11,886 bases of DNA from an uncultured Ruminococcus sp. (GTDB taxonomy: Bacteria; Bacillota; Clostridia; Oscillospirales; Ruminococcaceae), in the NCBI GenBank assembly GCA_947167535.1, contig CAMVIL010000013.1, forward strand, positions 1-11,886, read 5' to 3'. A program made the translations under genes and the position numbers. Below the pieces are notes generated by a model that was not told the origin of the DNA, made no database searches, and worked only from the letters and a program-made list of their open reading frames with translations. Each line of letters starts with the position of its first letter. Within the stretch, counting starts at the first letter, position 1. Below, one piece after another: positions 6,349 to 11,886 of this stretch.

Positions 6349-7516
6349 TGTCATCACCTTCCGTACCGTAAATATCTTCTGCTCTTAACCTGTCACAAAG
6401 TCTGTTTTGCAGTTTGGTTTTTTCATATTCTATAACTTTCAGAGCGTCGCTTCTGTCGGCAAAACGCTCCGCCATATCGTTTAGTATCTGCTCCGCACGT
6501 TCGAGGATCGGTACACCGTCTATCTCCACTCCCTCAAGGTCGCGCAGAGCCGCATTCTTGTGATCCGAAACCGCCTGCTGCTGTGCTTCTGCGGTAAAGT
6601 CAAAGTCAGGCTGTTCCGAGAGATAGATCGCCAGCAGGTGCGCAAACCGCAGATCGTCGGCATTGATGCCGTGCTGCTCAAAGGGATTCAGATCGAACAT
6701 TCTCAGCTCGACGTGGCTGACTCCGCTTTTAAAGCTCTCCAGCTTGTTGACGCCCTTCGGCTTCAGACGTATCGGCAGGTAGAGTTCGCTTGCCGAGAAC
6801 AGCACACCCTTGTCAACGTAGAACTGAATGCTGTCCACGAACGCCTGAAGGCTGTCGAAGTTCAGTGTCGGGACGAACTCGTTCCAGTAGCCTCTTTCGC
6901 TGTTTCTGATGGAAGCATATTTGCCGATCTCCGCGCCCTTTGCGCCGTCCTCATTCAGCGAACGGTCATATACAGGGCTTGCGGCGGTAAGCAGCAGCGG
7001 CAGCCAGCTGTATCTGCTCAGCTGCTTGTAGAGCCTGAGATAGAAGCTGTTCCTGAACTCGCCGAAGTCATCATCTTTGCAGATGCTGCAAAGATATTCG
7101 TCGTCAAAGGACAGATTGAAGTGTATCCCCGAAAAGAGCATCAGGCGCTTGCCGTAGCGGCGCTCCAGCTGTTCGCGGTAGATGCGCTTGCCCGAGTGCT
7201 CGCCTCTGAAATCGGCGACGGGGATATCCGCCTCGCTGTTGAAATGCGGCGGATTGCTGTAAAGCCAGAGTTTTTCGCCGTCGGTGTCGAGGCGTTCCCT
7301 GACTTCGCTGTCCAGCCGGTCAAGTTCTGCCATCACGCTGTCAATGCTATTACAGACAGGCGTCACCAGCTCGATCTGATTCTCACAGAAATCGCGGGTT
7401 ATCTCACCGTTTTCCTCAAAGGGGTGAGGCGTCTGCGCGAGGCGGCCGTCCTTGTCGACCCTCAGCGTCTCACGCTCCAGCCCGAAATATCCTTTATATA
7501 TAAGCTCGTTTTTCAT
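6290..7516 (-). CDS. gshA: Glutamate-cysteine ligase, GshA family
   Basis: A 408-residue protein of the GshA-type gamma-glutamylcysteine ligase family, which joins glutamate and cysteine with ATP. Landmarks shared with remembered E. coli GshA, in order: GLERETLRV (12-20), ENQIELVTP (45-53), SGIHFNLS (129-136), WLPLLLTAASP, YASIRNSERGY, ELYLPIRLKPKGV and SHVELRMFDLNPFEQHGI. It is shorter than the E. coli enzyme (518 residues) and has no ATP-grasp glutathione synthetase domain, so it is not GshF. It starts 13 bases after the upstream GCS2-family ligase gene, with AGGAGA about 7 bases before the ATG. Its last ~20 codons overlap the amidotransferase gene; this tail (ending AGGYKCTA) looks unlike a conserved terminus and may reflect a frameshift. 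Having both ligase families in one operon is unusual, so one may use another amine substrate. Confidence 0.88.
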   Translation of the reverse strand: MKNELIYKGYFGLERETLRVDKDGRLAQTPHPFEENGEITRDFCENQIELVTPVCNSIDSVMAELDRLDSEVRERLDTDGEKLWLYSNPPHFNSEADIPVADFRGEHSGKRIYREQLERRYGKRLMLFSGIHFNLSFDDEYLCSICKDDDFGEFRNSFYLRLYKQLSRYSWLPLLLTAASPVYDRSLNEDGAKGAEIGKYASIRNSERGYWNEFVPTLNFDSLQAFVDSIQFYVDKGVLFSASELYLPIRLKPKGVNKLESFKSGVSHVELRMFDLNPFEQHGINADDLRFAHLLAIYLSEQPDFDFTAEAQQQAVSDHKNAALRDLEGVEIDGVPILERAEQILNDMAERFADRSDALKVIEYEKTKLQNRLCDRLRAEDIYGTEGDDNVRVDRLFSRRAGGYKCTA

Positions 7517-7529
7517 TTTATTCTCCTGT

Positions 7530-8912
7530 TCAGACGATTGCGTATTCCCTGATGAAACGCTCTATGGGAGCTCCATTTTCAAGCCCCTCTACCATATCCC
7601 GCGCGGGATTTGTCAGACGCTCGGCACGGTCGTAAAGAGGTGCTAAGAAATGCTCCTCCATCTTTCCGCGCTGCGAGAGTCCCTGCTCCGCCAGCGATAC
7701 TATCCTTATCAGCTGCTCCGAGAGCGCCTGCCTGTCAAGAAAATCGGGCAGCGTGCGCTTTGAGAGCATATCCTGAAGCTTATCGGGCGTGCAGCCGTGG
7801 GAGTAGATGACCTTGTCGCTTTCCAGCAGTTCATTAAGCTCGCCCAGCTTTTCCGACAGACCGGTGTGCAGCGCCGAGACGGTCATAACATCCTTTATCG
7901 GCTGACAGCAGGAGCTGCGGTATTCTATCGTCCCGCGATAGGTCAGGTCTTCAAATTTGAATGTGCGCAGGTATTCGAGGTCGCAGGATTCGGGAGCGAA
8001 GCTGACGTTTTTGTACGCGCCGCCGTCAAAACACTCTCCGCTGACCTTTTCAAGACCGAAGAAGTCCCCTACCGCAACAGGCCGGAAGTCGATATACTTC
8101 CCGTCCCTCATAGTACAGTATATGGACTGGGTCTTAATATATTCCAGCAGCTCGTCGATGCTGTTCAGCCTGCGGGTGAACATTCCCACATTGCGCGGAT
8201 TGTAGCCCTGCATACTGCGCTCCCAAAGCATATTTCTGGCGCAGAGATACTCGGGGAAGTCGGGCATATAGGAATTTGCGAACAGCAGCGCCTTGTATGG
8301 CTCCAGCAGTGTGAACACGTTGAGCGTCTCGATGAGATTGTCCTGTGTAACGTCCAGCTGCACCTGAGAAGCGCTGGTGAAGGTCCCGAAGTCGGGGCGG
8401 TCGTGGAAATATCTGCCGTCGGCCTCGTATCTGCGGTAGCTGTGCAGATAGTGATAGAGCATACGGTAGCGCTCGTTGGGCACGGGGCGGTTGTGATTGA
8501 CGTTGTAGTTGGGGTTTATGCCCATACCCGTGAGGGTGTAGCCGAGAGGCGCCAGACTGTTCTGCAGATAATTATAATACTTCACGAATCTGCCGTGGAT
8601 CTCGTTTAAGTCGGTGCCCTTGCCGAGAGAGAGCTCGGCGTTTGTGTAAGCGCAGTCGAAGGACAGATTGTCCCCTGTGACAGGGTCGGTCATCGAGTTG
8701 ACCACGCCGTCGTCGTCGCGGCTCGATACCTTGAATCCGAAGTGCTCCCTGAATCCATCGGCAGCTGCAGCTATCACCGCCTCGTCAGCAGCCTCGCCTG
8801 AAAGCCTTACCACAGGCATTTCTATCTCAATGCCAATGGCGCTGCTCTTCTTCTTTTTGGTCGGCTTTATGTATTTCTCATACAGAGCTTCGTCCAGACA
8901 AAAGATACTCAT
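7530..8912 (-). CDS. Glutamate-cysteine ligase of the GCS2 family (EgtA/YbdK/plant type)
   Basis: A 460-residue protein with features of the GCS2 (plant/EgtA/YbdK-type) carboxylate-amine ligase family. The ATP/Mg-binding start of the fold is GIEIEMPVV (27-35). TFTSASQVQLDV (177-188), NVFTLLEPYKALLFANS (198-214) and RGTIEYRSSCCQP (326-338) are family landmarks. It should activate the glutamate gamma-carboxylate with ATP and couple it to an amine, classically cysteine; the acceptor cannot be read from sequence. It is evolutionarily distinct from the GshA-type ligase 13 bases downstream. It is the first gene of a three-gene operon from the promoter at 8964-8992. GGAGGGG about 6 bases before the ATG fixes the start. 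A YbdK-like carboxylate-amine ligase with a different acceptor is a real alternative. Confidence 0.82.
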   Translation of the reverse strand: MSIFCLDEALYEKYIKPTKKKKSSAIGIEIEMPVVRLSGEAADEAVIAAAADGFREHFGFKVSSRDDDGVVNSMTDPVTGDNLSFDCAYTNAELSLGKGTDLNEIHGRFVKYYNYLQNSLAPLGYTLTGMGINPNYNVNHNRPVPNERYRMLYHYLHSYRRYEADGRYFHDRPDFGTFTSASQVQLDVTQDNLIETLNVFTLLEPYKALLFANSYMPDFPEYLCARNMLWERSMQGYNPRNVGMFTRRLNSIDELLEYIKTQSIYCTMRDGKYIDFRPVAVGDFFGLEKVSGECFDGGAYKNVSFAPESCDLEYLRTFKFEDLTYRGTIEYRSSCCQPIKDVMTVSALHTGLSEKLGELNELLESDKVIYSHGCTPDKLQDMLSKRTLPDFLDRQALSEQLIRIVSLAEQGLSQRGKMEEHFLAPLYDRAERLTNPARDMVEGLENGAPIERFIREYAIV

Positions 8913-8959
8913 AATACCCCTCCGTTCAGGAAATAATTCCCACTGTTTAACTATGATAT

Positions 8960-8977
8960 TTATATGATATCATATAA
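8960..8977. promoter_or_regulatory. 18-bp perfect palindrome over the -10 box (candidate operator)
   Basis: TTATATGATATCATATAA is a perfect palindrome that covers the -10 box and part of the spacer of the ligase operon promoter, where a bound repressor would block RNA polymerase. It is unlike the GATAACGTTATC sites. AT-richness makes chance palindromes more likely here. Confidence 0.5.
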
Positions 8978-8992
8978 TTCCTATTGTGTCAA
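8964..8992 (-). promoter_or_regulatory. SigA-like promoter of the gamma-glutamyl ligase operon
   Basis: On the minus strand, TTGACA (8987-8992) and TATCAT (8964-8969) have a 17-bp spacer. The -10 box lies inside an 18-bp perfect palindrome, and the CTATGAT element (8951-8957) lies 6 bp downstream of it. Confidence 0.85.
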
Positions 8993-9055
8993 TATGATTT
9001 CTCGAAGTTTATCTAATGTTAACAAGTTTTGACCACACGGCCGTATGCTGATTAT

Positions 9056-9089
9056 AAAAAAAACCTGCGCTGGTGTTGCCCCGCGCAGG
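9056..9089 (-). terminator. Rho-independent terminator of metA
   Basis: On the minus strand, CCTGCGC and GCGCAGG (plus-strand 9083-9089 and 9064-9070) form a 7-bp GC-rich stem with a 12-base loop, followed by eight T (9063-9056). It begins about 9 bases after the metA stop codon. Confidence 0.92.
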
Positions 9090-9097
9090 ACTCTTTT

Positions 9098-10000
9098 TCA
9101 GAACTCGTAAGGTGTTATCTGGTAAACGAAGTAATTGAGCCAGTTCGAGAACAGCAGGCTCGACGCCGACAGCCAGCGGCTGACAGGTTCCTTGTCGGGG
9201 TCGTCGTCGGGGAAATAATTCGCGGGAATGTCGGGCGAAAGTCCCCTGTCGGTGTCGCGGATATACTCCTCGGCGAGGCGGTACAGGTCATACTCGGGGT
9301 GGCCGTTTACAAAGATATTCTTGCCGCCGTCCGATACGATATACGCACCCGCCTGCTCCGACTCCGCGATGATAGACAGGTCGCTCACCTTTTTTACCTC
9401 CTCGCTGTCGATACCTGTGTGGCGCGAATGCGGCGCATCGAAATGCTTGTCAAAACCTCGCACAAGCTCATTGTTGACGTCCAGCACGGTATGCTCGAAG
9501 ATCCCCGACAGCTTGCGGGGAAGGTCGTGCTTCGGCACGCCGTAGTGATAGTAGAGTCCTGCCTGCGCCGCCCAGCAGAGGTGAAGCGTCGATGTGACGT
9601 GTATCCTGCTCCACTCAAATATCGCCGACAGCTCGCCCCAGTAGTCAACGTCCTCGTACTGAAGCTTCTCCACAGGCGCACCTGTGATTATCAGACCGTC
9701 AAAATACTTGTGCTCTATCTGATAAAATGGCACGTAGTTTCTCAGAAGATAATCCGCCGAGGTGTTCTTGTACTTGTGGGTAACGAGCCTTATAAATGTG
9801 ACCTCCACCTGAAGCGGCGAATTGGAGAGCAGCCGCAGGATCTGCTGCTCGGTATCTTCCTTATCGGGCATTATGTTGAGCACCGCTATCTTCAGCTCAC
9901 GGATATCCTGATGCATAGCGCGTTCTTCGGTCATCGCAAAGATGTTTTCCTTTTTCAGCTTCTCAATTACGGGCAGTTTTTCTTTCAGTCTTATTGGCAT
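9098..10000 (-). CDS. metA: Homoserine O-acetyltransferase (MetA family)
   Basis: A complete 300-residue MetA-family homoserine O-acyltransferase of typical length. It opens with MPIRLKEKLPVIEKLKKENIF, continues through ILNIMPDK-like LNIMPDKEDTE (41-51), and has the catalytic Cys142 in LHLCWAAQ and the His234/Glu236 pair in NGHPEYD. Residue 111, in TGAPVEKLQY, is glutamate. In this family Glu at 111 marks acetyl-CoA users and Gly marks succinyl-CoA users such as E. coli MetA, so this enzyme should make O-acetylhomoserine. That matches the metY gene in the same window. AAGGAGGA about 7 bases before the ATG fixes the start. It is a single-gene transcript with its own promoter (10054-10082) and terminator, divergent from the kinase gene. 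Confidence 0.95.
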   Translation of the reverse strand: MPIRLKEKLPVIEKLKKENIFAMTEERAMHQDIRELKIAVLNIMPDKEDTEQQILRLLSNSPLQVEVTFIRLVTHKYKNTSADYLLRNYVPFYQIEHKYFDGLIITGAPVEKLQYEDVDYWGELSAIFEWSRIHVTSTLHLCWAAQAGLYYHYGVPKHDLPRKLSGIFEHTVLDVNNELVRGFDKHFDAPHSRHTGIDSEEVKKVSDLSIIAESEQAGAYIVSDGGKNIFVNGHPEYDLYRLAEEYIRDTDRGLSPDIPANYFPDDDPDKEPVSRWLSASSLLFSNWLNYFVYQITPYEF

Positions 10001-10053
10001 ACCCTCGTCCTCCTTATTAGTATAGTTTTCATATAGGTTAGCTATGATATATG

Positions 10054-10082
10054 ATTATAGCATATCTTCTTTATTTTGTCAA
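10054..10082 (-). promoter_or_regulatory. SigA-like promoter of metA
   Basis: On the minus strand, TTGACA (10077-10082) and TATAAT (10054-10059) have a 17-bp spacer. The CTATGAT element (10042-10048) lies 5 bp downstream of the -10 box. The leader to the ATG is about 45 bases, too short for a riboswitch. Confidence 0.9.
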
Positions 10083-10116
10083 GAGGTATTTTCATATAAT
10101 AATTTTAGCCTGCCGT

Positions 10117-10130
10117 ATCGCTTGAGCGAT
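10117..10130. promoter_or_regulatory. Inverted repeat abutting the kinase -35 box (candidate operator)
   Basis: ATCGCTTGAGCGAT has 6-bp perfect arms around a TG centre and shares its last base with the -35 box of the kinase promoter. Its position suits a regulator site, but the repeat is short. Confidence 0.35.
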
Positions 10131-10158
10131 TGACTTTTTCAGAGCGGTCTGGTATAAT
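10130..10158 (+). promoter_or_regulatory. SigA-like promoter of the uORF-kinase transcript
   Basis: TTGACT (10130-10135) and TATAAT (10153-10158) with a 17-bp spacer. The predicted start near 10165 lies immediately before the ribosome binding site of the 13-codon upstream ORF. Confidence 0.87.
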
Positions 10159-10179
10159 AATACAAGGTGGAGACGCAGT

Positions 10180-10221
10180 ATGTCCGCCATTATCGAACAT
10201 GAGGTGACAACTAAATGCTGA
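10180..10221 (+). CDS. 13-codon upstream ORF (possible leader peptide) overlapping the kinase start
   Basis: This short ORF encodes MSAIIEHEVTTKC. AAGGTGGAG lies about 7 bases before its ATG, as good as the site of the kinase itself. Its stop TGA (10219-10221) overlaps the first codons of the kinase gene (10215), in a different frame, and the kinase ribosome binding site GAGGTGA lies within it. The arrangement suits translational coupling or leader-peptide control. It ends in a Cys codon before the stop, which may be chance. No homology is recognised. Confidence 0.45.
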   Translation: MSAIIEHEVTTKC

Positions 10222-11240
10222 CTATCACATCGGAAGATATTCGCGCCGTACTTCGCGATTACGGGGTCATGCCCGAGTGCGTTTCATTCACGGAGCTGCA
10301 AAGATATGATTACGATAACGACCCCGTGCGGGTCAGGCTGATAATTCGTGCGGAACTGACAAACGGCAGGTCTGTGGTGATCCGCTTCAAGAACGAGGAA
10401 GATGCGCCGCAGGATATTATCGAAGCACAGAGCCGTTTTGCCGCGCTGCTGTATCGGCACGGCATAGAGACGCCGAAGGCGTATACCTACGGCGGAGATC
10501 TTGCTCACGGTTATTCGATCGGCGGGTATGATGTCGTCGTTACCGTTGAAGATTTCGCGGACGGAGAGATACAGATCGTCGACCCGAAGACAGCGGAGGA
10601 TACGGGCGAACTGTTGGCGAAGATGCACTGCATCACCGAGAAAGCCGACGCTCACGCAGACAGCAAAGTGCTCTTTGACCCGCTGGCGGAAAACGATCTT
10701 TTCAGTTTTGAGGCATTCACCCGGCACAAAAACAAGCTCCTTGGCATCGACAGCGGGCTGTATCACGAGATCGTCCGCAGGCATTCGGAGCTTGCGGCTC
10801 ACATCGAGCCTTTCGCGAAAGCACCGCGCTTTGCCGTTCAGGGCGACATCAGCATCTGCAACCTCTACCGCACAAAGGACGGAAGGCTCGGAGTGTTCGA
10901 TTTCAACCGCTGCGGTGACAACGTTCTGTACTTCGACGCCGTAATGCAGGCGATCTTTGAAGCGCGGCTGATGGACTACCCGACCGAGCTGGCAGGACGT
11001 CAGGAAGAGCCGATCCTGACTGCGTTCCTGAAGGGTTATCTCAAGCTCCGCCCCTTCACTGAGGAGCAAAAGGCGGCGTTCCCGTATCTTTACGCGCTGA
11101 CCGACGCCTTCTGGGCAGGCGATATCATCTGGAGCGACAACAGTCTCGCGAAAGCCATAGAAGCAAACGACGACGCTCACGCGCATCAATGGATGAAGGA
11201 GATCTGCCGGCGGGAATCGGTGCTTCGACAGCTGCCGTGA
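10215..11240 (+). CDS. APH/choline-kinase-fold phosphotransferase
   Basis: A 341-residue protein of the aminoglycoside phosphotransferase/choline kinase superfamily. An N-lobe nucleotide-binding strand reads VVIRFK (54-59). The catalytic loop is QGDISICN (209-216), with D211 as catalytic base and N216 as metal ligand. The metal-binding motif is FDFN (228-231, D229), the DFG equivalent. The usual His at the start of the catalytic loop (HGD) is Gln here, which occurs in some family members and does not by itself predict inactivity. The substrate is unknown: small alcohols, amino sugars, homoserine (ThrB-type) or choline are known for the fold, and the methionine-gene context does not decide between them. 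GAGGTGA about 8 bases before the ATG supports the start. No membrane segment or signal peptide is seen. A hairpin follows the stop. Confidence 0.85.
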   Translation: MLTITSEDIRAVLRDYGVMPECVSFTELQRYDYDNDPVRVRLIIRAELTNGRSVVIRFKNEEDAPQDIIEAQSRFAALLYRHGIETPKAYTYGGDLAHGYSIGGYDVVVTVEDFADGEIQIVDPKTAEDTGELLAKMHCITEKADAHADSKVLFDPLAENDLFSFEAFTRHKNKLLGIDSGLYHEIVRRHSELAAHIEPFAKAPRFAVQGDISICNLYRTKDGRLGVFDFNRCGDNVLYFDAVMQAIFEARLMDYPTELAGRQEEPILTAFLKGYLKLRPFTEEQKAAFPYLYALTDAFWAGDIIWSDNSLAKAIEANDDAHAHQWMKEICRRESVLRQLP

Positions 11241-11256
11241 GAGCAGCCGCAAACAA

Positions 11257-11298
11257 AAGGGCTATGTCCTCCTTGAGCGGAAGGCACAGCCTTGTTTT
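11257..11298 (+). terminator. Probable terminator of the kinase gene
   Basis: AAGGGCTATGTCCT (11258-11271) pairs with AGGCACAGCCTT (11282-11293), with one mismatch and two bulges, around a short loop. TTGTTTT follows on the plus strand. It begins about 16 bases after the kinase stop. Confidence 0.65.
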
Positions 11299-11306
11299 AT
11301 GCGATA

Positions 11307-11449
11307 TTATTCTACCCGTTCTCCGCTGTGCAGAGCGATGAGCTTGTCGCCCACGATGCTCTTCATCAGCTCGAATGCGGTGATAACGCAGTCTGGATCG
11401 CTGCCGAAGATCGCGCAGCAGCGTCCGTTTGCCGTTCTGCGATCCTCAT
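11307..11449 (-). pseudogene. Possible small gene remnant or small ORF, unrecognised
   Basis: On the minus strand, the frame ending at 11307 reads AIFGSDPDCVITAFELMKS and then IVGDKLIALHSGERVE before a TAA. Its third codon positions are G/C-rich as in neighbouring genes, suggesting real coding history. No good start exists in this frame; only a TTG at 11492 without a ribosome binding site. A different frame has ATG at 11449 with AAAGGA upstream, which would need one frameshift near 11430 to join. This may be a decayed gene or a frameshifted small protein of about 48 residues. No family is recognised. The remainder of the 300-bp gap 11241-11540 holds only the two flanking hairpins. Confidence 0.3.
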
Positions 11450-11484
11450 AATAGTGATTCCTTTCACTGTGATCTGTAAGACTA

Positions 11485-11523
11485 AATAACAAACCGTCCG
11501 CAGGGCATAAAACTCTGCGGACG
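11485..11523 (-). terminator. Probable terminator of the glycyl-tRNA synthetase gene
   Basis: A 9-bp perfect stem, CGTCCGCAG (11495-11503) and CTGCGGACG (11515-11523), has an 11-base loop and on the minus strand is followed by the T-rich GTTTGTTATT. It lies about 17 bases after the stop codon. The interrupted T-run makes it weaker than the other terminators. Confidence 0.7.
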
Positions 11524-11540
11524 ATGTCAGTTTTAAATTA

Positions 11541-11886
11541 TCAGAAAGCCAGCTTGCTCTCGAGGTAAGCCTCAAGCTCTGCGATGGGCATACGTACCTG
11601 CTCCATGCTGTCGCGGTCGCGGACGGTAACGCATCCGTCGGTCTCCGACTCGAAGTCGTAGGTCACGCAGAAGGGAGTGCCTATCTCGTCCTGACGGCGG
11701 TATCTCTTACCGATGGAACCTGCCTCGTCATAGTCTACCATGAACTTCTTGGAGAGGTTCTCGAACAGCTCGGTAGCGGGTGCCGAGAGCTTCTTGGAAA
11801 GCGGCAGAACAGCAGCCTTGAAAGGTGCCAGCGCGGGATGGAAGTGCATTACGGTACGAACGTCGGGCTTCTCCTCGGTGCCGATG
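11541..11886 (-). CDS. glyS: Glycyl-tRNA synthetase (dimeric, single-chain type), C-terminal part; 5' end beyond right edge
   Basis: The last ~114 residues of the dimeric class II glycyl-tRNA synthetase, comprising the C-terminal anticodon-binding domain. Segments typical of the family are [40 protein letters not shown] and [15 protein letters not shown]. The reading frame is open to the right edge and codes for conserved sequence before the first internal Met (11849), so that Met is not the start. The enzyme charges tRNA-Gly in translation and is functionally unrelated to the sulfur genes. The stop TGA is at 11541-11543 on the minus strand. Some annotators name this single-chain type glyQS or glyS. 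Confidence 0.95.
   Translation of the reverse strand, partial: IGTEEKPDVRTVMHFHPALAPFKAAVLPLSKKLSAPATELFENLSKKFMVDYDEAGSIGKRYRRQDEIGTPFCVTYDFESETDGCVTVRDRDSMEQVRMPIAELEAYLESKLAF

Noticed and set aside
6346..6357. Earlier amidotransferase starts (GTG at 6357, ATG at 6354)
   Set aside because: They would put residues before MCEL and prevent the catalytic cysteine from becoming N-terminal.
6290..8912. Bifunctional glutathione synthetase (GshF) split into pieces
   Set aside because: The first gene is a GCS2-family ligase and not an ATP-grasp domain, and each gene has its own ribosome binding site and complete family motifs.
9029..9058. Plus-strand promoter-like TTGACC / TTATAA
   Set aside because: It would run at once into the metA terminator hairpin and no plus-strand gene follows; likely chance in AT-rich DNA.
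11391..11399. GTGATAACG half-site near 11390
   Set aside because: It lacks the second arm and lies in a coding-like stretch away from a promoter.
1..11886. Mobile elements, CRISPR arrays, tRNA or rRNA genes
   Set aside because: No transposase or integrase motif, regularly spaced repeats, tRNA-like fold or rRNA signature was seen on either strand.

Overview
The window looks like a chromosomal segment of a Gram-positive Clostridia-type anaerobe, most likely Oscillospiraceae/Ruminococcus-like. This is an inference from gene content, strong purine-rich ribosome binding sites, GC-biased third codon positions and seven SigA-like promoters (close to TTGACA / TATAAT) that all have a 17-bp spacer. 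No mobile element, CRISPR array, rRNA or tRNA gene was seen.

Layout, left to right. Positions 1-1673 (minus) carry a two-gene operon: an MccB-like cystathionine gamma-lyase followed by the N-terminal half of an MccA-like O-acetylserine-dependent cystathionine beta-synthase, cut by the left edge. Positions 1789-2862 (minus) encode a LacI-family regulator, divergent from a small cytoplasmic beta-lactamase-fold serine hydrolase (3072-3914, plus). A bidirectional terminator separates that gene from metY, O-acetylhomoserine sulfhydrylase (3958-5247, minus). A 351-bp intergenic region (5248-5598) holds the metY promoter and several LacI-type palindromes. Positions 5599-8912 (minus) form a three-gene operon: a GCS2-family gamma-glutamylcysteine ligase, a second, GshA-family gamma-glutamylcysteine ligase, and a class II glutamine amidotransferase. 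Then come metA (9098-10000, minus), a divergent APH-fold kinase preceded by a 13-codon upstream ORF (10180-11240, plus), a possible small gene remnant (about 11307-11449, minus), and the 3' end of glycyl-tRNA synthetase (11541-11886, minus), cut by the right edge.

The genes form a coherent sulfur amino acid block. MetA (Glu at residue 111, the acetyl-specific state) should make O-acetylhomoserine, and MetY would convert this plus sulfide to homocysteine. MccA/MccB would then move the sulfur to cysteine by reverse trans-sulfuration. The two ligases would consume cysteine or another amine to make gamma-glutamyl compounds. The amidotransferase could be a gamma-glutamyl hydrolase like EgtC. No glutathione synthetase is present, so the end product is open.

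The most interesting signals are: (i) the palindrome GTGATAACGTTATCAC and variants near lacI, mccB and metY, with exactly the same 11-bp offset from the -35 box at mccB and metY; (ii) the operon with two unrelated gamma-glutamylcysteine ligase families plus an amidotransferase; (iii) a second element, CTATGAT, at the start region of four promoters (mccB, lacI, GCS2 ligase, metA); and (iv) leaders too short for a SAM riboswitch, which points to protein-based control.
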